The notes beneath the pieces are model-generated. The model worked only from the letters and a program-made list of their open reading frames with translations, searched no databases and had not been told where the DNA came from. From Roseiflexus sp. (GTDB lineage: Bacteria; Chloroflexota; Chloroflexia; Chloroflexales; Roseiflexaceae), in contig JANXAL010000033.1 in the NCBI GenBank assembly GCA_025062325.1, forward strand, positions 1-40,879: a stretch of 40,879 nucleotides of DNA. The letters are read 5' to 3'. The number at the start of each line of letters is the position of its first letter. The first letter of the stretch is position 1. A program made the position numbers and the translations under genes. This document shows, piece by piece, positions 25,435 to 33,668 of the stretch.

Positions 25435-27750
25435 ATGTCGCAATTCGAGATGTCCGCGCCTCGCCTGTCAAAGTTGCCGCCCTACGAGCTAGTCGAACGT
25501 GCGCCTATTCATCAGCCTGAGGCGCGCCTTGACTGGCTCGACGGCATCAAAGCAATCGCATTGTGTTGGATTATCGCGGTCCATGTTACAGAACGCATCT
25601 TCGGTTATCCATACATCGCCAACCCAACGTTCGATTGGCCGCCGCTTGCAGAGCGGATCGCGCAGTTGGCGCCGCTCTCGGGATATGGCGTTTGGGACAT
25701 TCCGATCAATGTAATCCGCTATGTCGGATGGCTAGGCGATCAGGGCGTACAATTGTTTCTGATCGCTAGCGGGTTTGGCCTAGTTTGGTCGTTGCTGCCG
25801 CATTATGCACAGTCATCGTTCCCGCTACGCGACTTCTACCGACGCCGTTTCTGGCGCCTCTATCCGTTATGGATAGGGGCGCATCTCGTGTTCGCCCTCT
25901 TTGGGACTTTTGTTGATTGGGGAACCTCGCTGCGCGATCCTCGGTTGTATCTGAGCATGTCTGGATTGCGCATCACGCCAGAGCTCTTTTATTACTTTTC
26001 ACCTGCCTGGTGGTATTTCGGGCTGATCATACAGTTGTACGCGGTCTTCCCATTGCTCTGGGAAGGTCTGCGTCGTCTCGGTCCTGGTCGCTTTCTCTTG
26101 CTCAGTTGCATTGTTGCCTTTTTCGCCCGAGCTATAGGTCTGTTTTTGTTTGAGACCTACCTTGATCCATGGCAACGGGGCGCAATCTTCATAACAAGGC
26201 TGCCGGAGTTTGCTTTCGGGATGAGTCTGGCCGTCTGGATGCGGCGCTCGCCCGAAGCAGTTGATGGCTGGTTACGCACCCCAGTGGTTATACTAGCGGC
26301 TTTGAGCATTTTTGTGGTCGGACTTGGACTCGCTCTGACACTGCCGGGCATGATTGTAGCGCCATTAATACTCGGCGTTGGGGCGCTCGTTCCATGCTAT
26401 GCCGTCTTGCGGCAGTTCAGCACAGGGCCGCTGCGCTGGATAGGACGTCACTCCTATGCGTTGTTCCTGGTTCACCACCCTCTCGTGTTACTGGCAGTGC
26501 CACAAGGCGATGCTGCCGGGGTCCAGCGCGCCATCCTAGGCGTGATCGCGGCGATAGGTCTCACGATCGGCGCTGCAATTGGTCTTGAGTGGCTGGTGGG
26601 CACAGCGACGACTCTGTTTGCTCACTGGCGCACGCGCTTCGGCAGCATTGGATTGGCAGGCATACTGGGAGGCGCTGTGTCCATTTTCGTGCTGCTCGCA
26701 CTTAGCGCTGAACTCGCCGTGCGGCAGATTGCGCCGCGCGAACCGCCAGAATTGGGGTGGGGCGAGCGTGCTGCTCTCATGCCCGATCCGGTCGTAGGCT
26801 GGCGCCTGAAGCCGTCGCAAACGACACGTCTGCGCTGGCAGAGCTATGACTACCTCGTAACGTCGAATAGCCTGGGTTTCCCCGGACCGGAGTATCCCGT
26901 CGCGCGTACGCCCGGCTCGTTGCGCGTACTGACAATCGGCGACGCCTTCACGAGCGCCGAGGGGGTCGATACCGATAAAGCATGGCCACGACGTTTGGAA
27001 GGCCGTTTGCGGCAACATCTGAGGAGGGACGATGTTGAGGTGCTGAACTTTGGCATCACCGGCTACGGGCCGAACCAGTACGCGGCGGTGGTTCGTCGCT
27101 ATGCGCCAGTATATCGACCAGATCTGATTGTTGTGGGAATGTTTGTCAATGATTTTGAAGATGTCTTGATCACCGATGAAGATTTCCGCCGCTCAATCGG
27201 GTTCGAATCACCGCCGCCGGACGGCTGGCGCAGTATTGCGCGCCTGAGCCATTTGCGACACATGCTGCGCACCGAGGTGTTTGAGCCGCTCCGCGAGGCA
27301 GTGCGAGGAACGCCGCGAACATATGGTTATTTTCTCGGTCAGTTTGCCAGCCTCGAGCGTGGACGCACTGACGTGATCGGTGACGGCTTCCGACGCACGA
27401 CCGAAAGGTTGCGCGAGATCAAGGACGTTGCGGATCAAATTGGCGCACGCCTTGTCATCATTATCATTCCTGCGCCAGTGCAGGTTTGCGCGCCGAACCA
27501 ATTGGCGTACTATCCGCAAAGCATCGATATAAACGATGCTGAGCGTTTTGATCTCGATCAACCGCAGCGAATGGCATTATCAATCGCAGAGGAGTTGAAT
27601 GTTCCGGCATACGATCTGCGGCAAACATTACGCCGAGCAGCGACGGGATGCGTCTATCAGCCGCGTAACATTCACTGGACAATTGCCGGGCACGAAGCGA
27701 CGGCGACATTTCTTGCGGATCAGCTTATACGCGACGGACTAATCCGCTGA
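25435..27750 (+). CDS. Acyltransferase-3 fused to an SGNH-hydrolase-like domain without catalytic Ser
   Basis: The 771-residue protein has an OafA/YrhL-type acyltransferase-3 domain (about 32-390; LDWLDGIKAIALCWIIAVHVTER in the first helix region, about ten helices) and, after a linker helix, an extracytoplasmic SGNH-like domain (about 430-771). OafA-type fusions O-acetylate surface sugars. In the SGNH domain block I reads TIGDAFTSAEG: the nucleophile Ser of GDS is Ala504. Block II (NFGITGYGPNQ) and block III (FVNDF) are present. Block V reads NIHWTIAGHE, with Asn745 where DxxH has Asp; His747 is kept. Both changes need one base. The C-terminal domain therefore looks catalytically dead by the classical mechanism. 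It sits 46 bp after the GT2 gene. Confidence 0.85.
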   Translation: MSQFEMSAPRLSKLPPYELVERAPIHQPEARLDWLDGIKAIALCWIIAVHVTERIFGYPYIANPTFDWPPLAERIAQLAPLSGYGVWDIPINVIRYVGWLGDQGVQLFLIASGFGLVWSLLPHYAQSSFPLRDFYRRRFWRLYPLWIGAHLVFALFGTFVDWGTSLRDPRLYLSMSGLRITPELFYYFSPAWWYFGLIIQLYAVFPLLWEGLRRLGPGRFLLLSCIVAFFARAIGLFLFETYLDPWQRGAIFITRLPEFAFGMSLAVWMRRSPEAVDGWLRTPVVILAALSIFVVGLGLALTLPGMIVAPLILGVGALVPCYAVLRQFSTGPLRWIGRHSYALFLVHHPLVLLAVPQGDAAGVQRAILGVIAAIGLTIGAAIGLEWLVGTATTLFAHWRTRFGSIGLAGILGGAVSIFVLLALSAELAVRQIAPREPPELGWGERAALMPDPVVGWRLKPSQTTRLRWQSYDYLVTSNSLGFPGPEYPVARTPGSLRVLTIGDAFTSAEGVDTDKAWPRRLEGRLRQHLRRDDVEVLNFGITGYGPNQYAAVVRRYAPVYRPDLIVVGMFVNDFEDVLITDEDFRRSIGFESPPPDGWRSIARLSHLRHMLRTEVFEPLREAVRGTPRTYGYFLGQFASLERGRTDVIGDGFRRTTERLREIKDVADQIGARLVIIIIPAPVQVCAPNQLAYYPQSIDINDAERFDLDQPQRMALSIAEELNVPAYDLRQTLRRAATGCVYQPRNIHWTIAGHEATATFLADQLIRDGLIR

Positions 27751-27835
27751 CACACGCCAGTGCTACATTGTGCGGAATGCCTGCTGCGCGGTTGGGGCTG
27801 TTCCGCCCAAGCATTGAGTCCGGAGGCTATGCAAC

Positions 27836-29848
27836 ATGAGATCTCTCCATCGCCAGGTTGTAACGCGCCGCCGCTTCCTGCAGGCGTGCGCATGTACGGC
27901 GGCTGCCGGGATGCTTGGCGCAATGGGGTACGTTGTCGCCAATGCTCCGCTTCCCCCACCATACTCCGAGTCATCGGCCTTTCAGACGTCGGTCGCGGAC
28001 AAACCGGCGCCTGATGCGCCTATCCTGCTGGTGACAAATCCGAAGGCGCAACCGTCGTTTGGTGCGTACCTTGGCGCCATTCTGCGTGCGGAAGGATTCG
28101 TGGCGTTTCGGGTGGCGCGTCTCGACGCGATCAATGCGGCGCTGCTGGCGCAGTTTCCACTGGTGCTGCTAGCAGCCGGTCCGCTCACCGCAGAAGCTGC
28201 TGATCTTTTCCGGGCATATGTGCTGAACGGCGGGCATCTGATCGCGTTTCGCCCCGATCCCCGCCTTGCTGACCTGATGGGAGTGCGCGTGCTGGGGGGC
28301 GAGGTGACCAATGGATTGCTGTTGGTCGCCGACCATCCGCTTGCGCGGGGCATCGTCACACGGGCGCTGCAGGTCCACACGCCAGCGGCGCAGTATGAGT
28401 TGGCTGGCGCTGAGCCAGTCGCCTGGATTGCCCGTCGTGACGGCAGCCCAACATCCTACCCTGCTGTTACAGTGGCACGCGCCGGGAAAGGCGTCGCTGC
28501 GCTCTGGTCATTCGACCTGCCCCAGAATATCGCTCTCATCCGGCAGGGGAATCCGGCAGCAGCCAACCAGGAACGCGACGGATTGGACGGGATTCGCACC
28601 ACAGATCTGTTTGTTGACTGGATTGATCCAGATGTGATTGATGTTCCGCAGGCTGATGAACAGCAGCGCCTGCTTGCAAATATGGTCCACGCGCTTGCCG
28701 ACGCGCTGCCGCTGCCACGTCTCTGGTATCTGCCAGCTGGCGCGGCTGCAGTGCTGGTAGCGACCGGTGATGCACATGGGATTTGGGCGCACCATATTAC
28801 GCCAGGGATCGAGATCGTCGAACGCTACGGCGGCACTATCTCGGTCTATTACACAACGCCCGCCGTCAGTGCTCAACGACGCACGGTACGGCGCATCCAG
28901 TGGTGGGGTGAAACGCTTCCGATCATCGGACACATCTTCGAAGAACGTTCGGGCTACCCGACGCCCCGGCTGGTTGAACAATGGCGCGAACGCGGTCATG
29001 GTTTCGGGCTGCATCCGTGGGTTGAGAAAGGTGTTGCCCGTGGCTACAACCACGCCTGGAATGATTTTGTGAAACACGGGTATGGACCTGCAGCTCCGAC
29101 AGTGCGTACCCATCGCGTCTTGTGGTCGGGCTGGGTTGACACAGCAAAAGTGCAGGCGCAATATGGCATTCGGATGAACCTGGATTATTACCACGTCGGA
29201 TCAGTGACCCGTCGCCCCAATGGTGGTTACCTTGAAGGTTACCTGGTCGGTAGCGGGTTGCCTCTACCGTTTGTCGATGAGCAAGGCAATGTGCTGCGCG
29301 TCTATCAGCAGCACACGCACATTGTGGATGAGCATCAGATCGCTGCCTTTGACCACGGATACGAGATGAATTTGAGCGTAGCAGATGCCGTGGCGCTATC
29401 GCGGCGGCAGATTGATTGCGCGGTCGAGCGATTTCCATCAGCGCTCGGATTGCAGAGCCATTTCGATCCATATGCATTTTCGCCCGAAAAGGCGGCGCTG
29501 GAACGCAACTGGCTCGACGGCATTCTGTCCCACGCCGCTGCACGTGGCGTCGCTATTATGTCTGCCGAGCAATGGCTGGCGTTCACCGAGATGCGCAATC
29601 AGGCAGAGATGCGCAGTCTGACGTGGAATGAGACGGAGGGGATGTTAGCGTTCGAGGCAATTGTTGGAGCAGAGTCGCAGCACGCGCTGCTGCTGCTGCT
29701 GCCGCTGAAGCATCGCCAGCGCTTCCTGCGCCAGGTAACGATCGACGGCGTGCTAGCGAACACGGAGCAGAAGCGCGCAGGCGGCGTGGCCTATGGAGCG
29801 GTGGCGCTTGCAGCAGGGCGGAGACAGGTGCGGGCGTACTATGGATGA
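27836..29848 (+). CDS. Tat-exported protein with amidotransferase-like and polysaccharide-deacetylase-like domains
   Basis: The 670-residue protein begins with a twin-arginine signal (TRRRFLQACACTAAAG), possibly also a lipobox (LQAC). Residues about 60-270 resemble a glutamine-amidotransferase-like or ThuA-like sandwich (LLVTNPKAQPSFGAYLGAILRAEG, FPLVLLAAGPL, GGHLIAFRPDPRLADLMGV). Residues about 300-590 look like a NodB-type (beta/alpha) barrel: VLVATGDAHGIW, GHGFGLHPWV, VRTHRVLWSGW, LGLQSHFDPYAF. A C-terminal beta domain follows. Deacetylase metal ligands are plausible (GDAHG, GLHPW) but not proven. Export by Tat and position in the glycan run suggest action on surface polysaccharide. GGAGG precedes ATG 27836. 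Confidence 0.7.
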   Translation: MRSLHRQVVTRRRFLQACACTAAAGMLGAMGYVVANAPLPPPYSESSAFQTSVADKPAPDAPILLVTNPKAQPSFGAYLGAILRAEGFVAFRVARLDAINAALLAQFPLVLLAAGPLTAEAADLFRAYVLNGGHLIAFRPDPRLADLMGVRVLGGEVTNGLLLVADHPLARGIVTRALQVHTPAAQYELAGAEPVAWIARRDGSPTSYPAVTVARAGKGVAALWSFDLPQNIALIRQGNPAAANQERDGLDGIRTTDLFVDWIDPDVIDVPQADEQQRLLANMVHALADALPLPRLWYLPAGAAAVLVATGDAHGIWAHHITPGIEIVERYGGTISVYYTTPAVSAQRRTVRRIQWWGETLPIIGHIFEERSGYPTPRLVEQWRERGHGFGLHPWVEKGVARGYNHAWNDFVKHGYGPAAPTVRTHRVLWSGWVDTAKVQAQYGIRMNLDYYHVGSVTRRPNGGYLEGYLVGSGLPLPFVDEQGNVLRVYQQHTHIVDEHQIAAFDHGYEMNLSVADAVALSRRQIDCAVERFPSALGLQSHFDPYAFSPEKAALERNWLDGILSHAAARGVAIMSAEQWLAFTEMRNQAEMRSLTWNETEGMLAFEAIVGAESQHALLLLLPLKHRQRFLRQVTIDGVLANTEQKRAGGVAYGAVALAAGRRQVRAYYG

Positions 29849-29922
29849 CCCTGGTGCGGGTGACGATCATCACAGGATTGGCGGGTATAGCACTGTATCT
29901 CATCAATCTGGTATGCGTCTGA
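29845..29922 (+). CDS. Possible 25-residue membrane mini-protein or gene remnant
   Basis: An ATG overlaps the preceding stop codon (ATGA, 29845-29848) and opens a frame for MTLVRVTIITGLAGIALYLI plus five more residues, one hydrophobic segment. Coupled translation is possible, but so short a frame could be chance or the stump of a decayed membrane protein gene. Confidence 0.3.
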   Translation: MTLVRVTIITGLAGIALYLINLVCV

Positions 29923-30189
29923 CCAGAAAGGCGGAAAGAAGCCCGAAGAAACGATACTTTTCTGATTCCAGCGTGCGGCGACGACTCCGCACGTTGCTGC
30001 ACTGAGGCGCGCTGTATCTGCGCGGAGCCACTCTTCCACGCTGGCGTCGCTTACTACAGCATTGCCAAGAGGCGTTTTCGAGGTTTTACAGAGAGTCGAG
30101 CACCGCTGTTCTGATCTGGCGGGTGCGCTGCGTGGTCGCGCCTGCGTGCGGGATCAAACAATCCACTACGACGATGAAGGAGACGAGGC
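29923..30189. other. Intergenic gap before the frameshifted gene
   Basis: About 270 bases without a gene. A 7-bp hairpin, CGTGCGG (29972-29978) with CCGCACG (29987-29993), may end transcription from upstream. AAGGAG at 30177-30182 is the ribosome-binding site of the next gene. Confidence 0.45.
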
Positions 30190-32707
30190 ATGACTGGCTT
30201 TCGCAGTTCTTCCCGGCGCAGGTATCTGGGGCTGGCGCTGGTGACGGCAAGCATTCTGGCGCTGCAGGTGATGTTCACCCGCATCTTTTCGATCATGATC
30301 TGGCACCATTTTACCTACCTGATCATCGGGGTAGCATTACTCGGCGGCGGCGCATCCGGCACGTTCCTGGCAGTGCGCGCGTGGGACGCGGCGACAATTG
30401 AACGTCGGTTGGGGAAACTCGTTGTTGTATATAGCCTGGTGGTGCTGCTCAATTTAGCGATCATTGGCAGCGTCGCCATCGATCCGTTGCGCGGCAGGCA
30501 GATCGTGCAAACCCTGATCGGACTGGCGCTCTATTTTTCTGGACTGTTTACGACGTTCTTTCTTTCTTGGCGGACTGATTGTTTCCGGTGTATTCACATT
30601 GTGGCACAAAGAAGCGCATCGTCTGTACTTCGCTGACATGCTGGGCGCTGGTGTGGCGACGCTGGCGATCGTGCAGGTCATTCAGGCAATTGGCGGTCCG
30701 GCGACAATTGTGCTGACGGCGCTGCTCACACTGGCAGGCAGTCTCCTGTTCGGCGTTGCGCCGGAGCGGCGCTGGCGTCTTGGTGCTGCCGCCCTTGGCA
30801 TCGGACAGATAGCGCTGCTTGGATGGTTCCTCTTCGGCACGCCGCTGCATCTTCCGGTACCCGGCTCGAAAGAACTCGGATGGGCGCAGCAGCACTTCGA
30901 TGCGCGCCCGGAATACACGCGCTGGAACCCGGTGGGGCGCGTTGACGTGCTGCCGACCATTCAGGTGAAGGAGCCGATGATCGTCGGCGGCATCAGCAAG
31001 GTCTATCTGGCGAGCGACGAGTTTCAGCGTATGCCGTTGTACGATCTGAAACTCGTAACGCTCGACGGCACCTCGATGACCGGTATGTATCGATTTGATG
31101 GAACGGACGAGGATCTGCAACGGTTCCGCTTCCTCGACCATGCCATTATCAGTGCGCCCTACCAAATGGGACTGAAGCACGACACCGCCCTGAAGATCGG
31201 CGTTGGCGGCGGTCTCGACATTCTGCTGGCGCGGTTGTACGGCGTGAAGCAGATCACTGCGGTTGAGCTGAACGCTGATGTCGTCGGGTTGCTGGAAGGA
31301 CCGTACCGCGAATTCAGCGGCAATCTCGCTGGGCATCCCTCCACCCGGATTGTCGTTGCCGAAGGGCGCAGTTTTCTCACGCGCGATGCTACGACCTATG
31401 ACCTCATCCAGGGGATCGGCCTCGATAATCTAGCCGCGCTCTCTGGCGGCGCATACGTTCTGTCAGAGTCATACATCTATACCGTTGACTCGTTCGCACT
31501 GATCCTGAACGGGCTCAATCCGCAGGGAGTGTTTGCCTGGATGCGCAATGTCGATCAGCCGCCGCGCGAGATGCTGCGAATCACGGCGCTAGCTGCCGAG
31601 GCGCTGCGGCGGCGCGGCGTCGCCGATCCCGCTGCGCACATTGCCATTATCGCCAATGATACCAATACCCAGGCAACGTTACTGGTTTCGCCATCGCCGT
31701 TTGCGCCGGAAGCAATCGCGCGGCTGCGGGCGTGGGCGGATGCTAATGCATTCACCCTGCTGCACGATCCGCTGCGGAGGCTCAATACTGTATATGCGGA
31801 GTATCTCCACGCACCCGATCCGCGCGCTTTCGAGGAGGCGTATCCGTTCAATATTTTCCCGGTGACGGATGACAATCCGTTCTTTTACAACTATTTCAAA
31901 TGGAGTCATCTGACCTTCGACCAGGCGTTCACCGGCAAACTCAATCGTTTCCCGATAGGGAATCTGATCCTGATCGTTATGTCTGGCTTTTCGCTGGCAA
32001 GCGCGGCAGCGTTTATTATCACGCCGTTGTGGCGGCACAACCGGCGCGGGTTGCAGTCGCCGCTAGCGCGCCCGATGCTGGTCTACTTCAGCGCCCTGGG
32101 AATCGGCTACATTTTTGTGCAGATCGTGCTGATCCAGCGCTTCACATTGTTCATCGGCTACCCCACGAGCGCAATCACTACGACGATCTTCAGCATGCTC
32201 CTTTTCTCGGCGATGGGAAGCCTGCTTAGCCGTCGATTGATCAATAGCCCCGCCCGTCTGCGGATGGTCCTGCTCGCAGTCGTTGCCGCTATTGGCATGT
32301 ATATCGTCGCTCTGCCGCCGCTGTTCCGGGCGCTGCTGCATCTGCCAGACGTTGCGCGCATGATGTTGAGCGTGCTGATCATCGCGCCGCTCGCGCTGCT
32401 CATGGGGATGCCGTTCCCCACCGGTCTGCGGCAGCTCAGCGCGCACGGCGCGGAACTGGTACCGTGGGCATGGGGAATGAATGGGGTCTTCTCAGTTGTT
32501 GGCTCAACGCTGGTGATCGTCATCAGTATGGCCAGCACGTTTACCATTGCCATGGCGTGCGCAGCACTGTTCTACGGGGTCGCTGCCGCCGTCGCTGCGG
32601 GACTCTACCGGCAGGTGGAGGTGCGTTTGCCTGGAGTGGCGGGGGCGCTTGTGAATGGTGTGGAGGGGTCAAGGGGTAGGGGTCAAGGGTTAGGGGTTAG
32701 GGGTTAA
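30190..32707 (+). pseudogene. Membrane spermidine-synthase-like protein, broken by a +1 frameshift
   Basis: Two frames together make one protein of about 837 residues: 30190-30567 gives the start and four N-terminal helices, and the reading then continues in another frame to 32707. The join falls at a triple TTCT repeat (30556-30567); removing one TTCT restores FTTFFLGGLIVSGVFTLW. The encoded family has an N-terminal membrane bundle, a Rossmann domain like spermidine synthase or methyltransferase (LKIGVGGGLDILLARLYG, ITAVELN, YDLIQGIGLDN) and a C-terminal membrane bundle (seven or so helices). Its function is unknown. As read, translation stops at 30636 after 148 residues, while a downstream frame open from 30599 has no good start. 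It may be a pseudogene, a phase-variable gene or a sequencing error. The last residues (GSRGRGQGLGVRG) come from a simple repeat. Confidence 0.85.
30556..30567. repeat. TTCT tetranucleotide repeat, three copies, at the frameshift
   Basis: TTCTTTCTTTCT at 30556-30567 is exactly where the two halves of the spermidine-synthase-like gene change frame. Two copies would give an intact reading frame. Slipped-strand change of copy number is the simplest cause. Confidence 0.9.
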
Positions 32708-32716
32708 GGGTTAGCC
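32665..32716. repeat. GGGTTAG/GGGTCAA heptamer-type simple repeat overlapping a gene end
   Basis: The region consists of imperfect GGGGTTA, GGGGTCAA and GGGTTAAG units. It encodes the last 13 or so residues of the preceding reading frame and provides its stop codon. A related stretch lies at the 3-prime end of the ParA-like gene (about 16628-16652, opposite strand). Confidence 0.8.
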
Positions 32717-32725
32717 TTTCTAACC
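32709..32725. terminator. Small hairpin after the spermidine-synthase-like gene
   Basis: GGTTAG (32709-32714) pairs with CTAACC (32720-32725) around CCTTT. A weak terminator at best. Confidence 0.3.
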
Positions 32726-33164
32726 TTCAACCTGTAACCCTCCCACCTATCATCTGTTACTTCGCAGCTTCGACCTGCACCCTTCATACCTTCGCGCCTT
32801 TGCATGATACGCGCAACGTTCAGGGCAAAGACCTTCGAGGTCAATATACGTGCGCCTCTTGCAGTTCATGCGCACCAGAGCGGCGCCCTGGCAGACTCCG
32901 GGATCACGCCTGCAACCTCAAAGGTCGGGGACGCCTCTACCGGTAACACCCTAAACTTTCAACCTGCAAACCCGCGAGGCGCCCCTGCGCATCAACACGT
33001 CACGATCCCAAGGGCGCACTGCCGGGCGCCCCTGCATTGCCTGGAACGTGCAACGCTCAACGTCAAACGTTTCGAGACATTGCGATGCAACAATGCGACG
33101 TGCAATGCAACGATGCGCTATGGTACAGGCGTTGCGGTGCAATGGCGCTACGATGCTGGGCTGC

Positions 33165-33300
33165 GGTAGAGGGGGTGGGGGGGGACCCCCCATCCACGCG
33201 GCCGCCCCGGATTGCGGGGGAAGAGCGGGGGGCGAGCAACCCCCACGGGGTCAAGGGGCGCTCGTTGGGGGGGTTGGGTTTGTGGGGGGGGGGTCCACCG
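33165..33300. repeat. G-run zone with quadruplex potential
   Basis: Several G-runs of 5-9 bases occur on the plus strand (around 33170-33183, 33267-33273 and 33283-33292), one next to a C6 run that can pair with it. The tracts could form G-quadruplexes or hairpins and are also prone to assembly error. Confidence 0.6.
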
Positions 33301-33328
33301 CCTCTACGACGCTGCGCCGCGGTATGCC

Positions 33329-33388
33329 GTGGTACAGGCGTTGCACTGCAACGCCTCTGTGGTACAGGCGTTGCACTGCAACGCCTCT
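33329..33388. repeat. Perfect 30-bp tandem duplication containing a palindrome
   Basis: Two identical 30-bp units (33329-33358 and 33359-33388) start GTGGTACAGGCG and end AACGCCTCT. Each contains AGGCGTTGC-ACT-GCAACGCCT, a perfect 9-bp hairpin. A partial third copy (TGGTACAGGCGTTGC) is at 33121-33135. It belongs to the same palindrome family as the element at 22406. Confidence 0.9.
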
Positions 33389-33668
33389 ACGACGCCGAAT
33401 CTTCGCTCTTCCCACCTACAACCTTCAACCCCTCTCGCCCCTCGCCTCTCCCCTCTTGCCTCTCGCCTTTCCCCTCCTGCCTCTCGCCTCGAATATGTCA
33501 CCTCTGTAACTTCCCTTCAACCATCATGTCAGCAGACATTCACGGTGCGCCGATATGCTGATAACGCAGTATCCGGTTCAGCGCAATCATGAGCAGGGGA
33601 ACCTCGCGGCGGCAGACCCCGCGACCCCCGACGCTATGAGCGCTGCCCACGTGGGAGGAAGAACGGAA

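Larger units (their letters stand above)
32726..33668. other. Repeat-rich, non-coding spacer of about 940 bp
   Basis: No gene is supported; the frames here are repeats read in different frames and antisense. The stretch contains scattered related tracts (ACCTTCAACCTG near 32723, ACTTTCAACCTG near 32954, ACCTTCAACCCC near 33420), a G-run zone (33165-33300), a perfect 30-bp tandem duplication (33329-33388) and a pyrimidine-rich tract (about 33410-33495). Confidence 0.65.

Noticed and set aside
27199-27212. GGTTCGAATCACC, resembling a tRNA T-loop
   Set aside because: It lies inside a well-supported coding region and no acceptor, D or anticodon arms can be placed around it.
30599-32707. Downstream half of the spermidine-synthase-like gene as an independent gene
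   Set aside because: It would start at a TTG within a helix, without a ribosome-binding site; the upstream frame supplies the missing N-terminus, so a frameshift explains it better.
33048-33592. Several overlapping plus-strand frames of 126-174 codons in the repeat-rich spacer
   Set aside because: They are made of repeats and G-runs read in different frames, with low-complexity translations.
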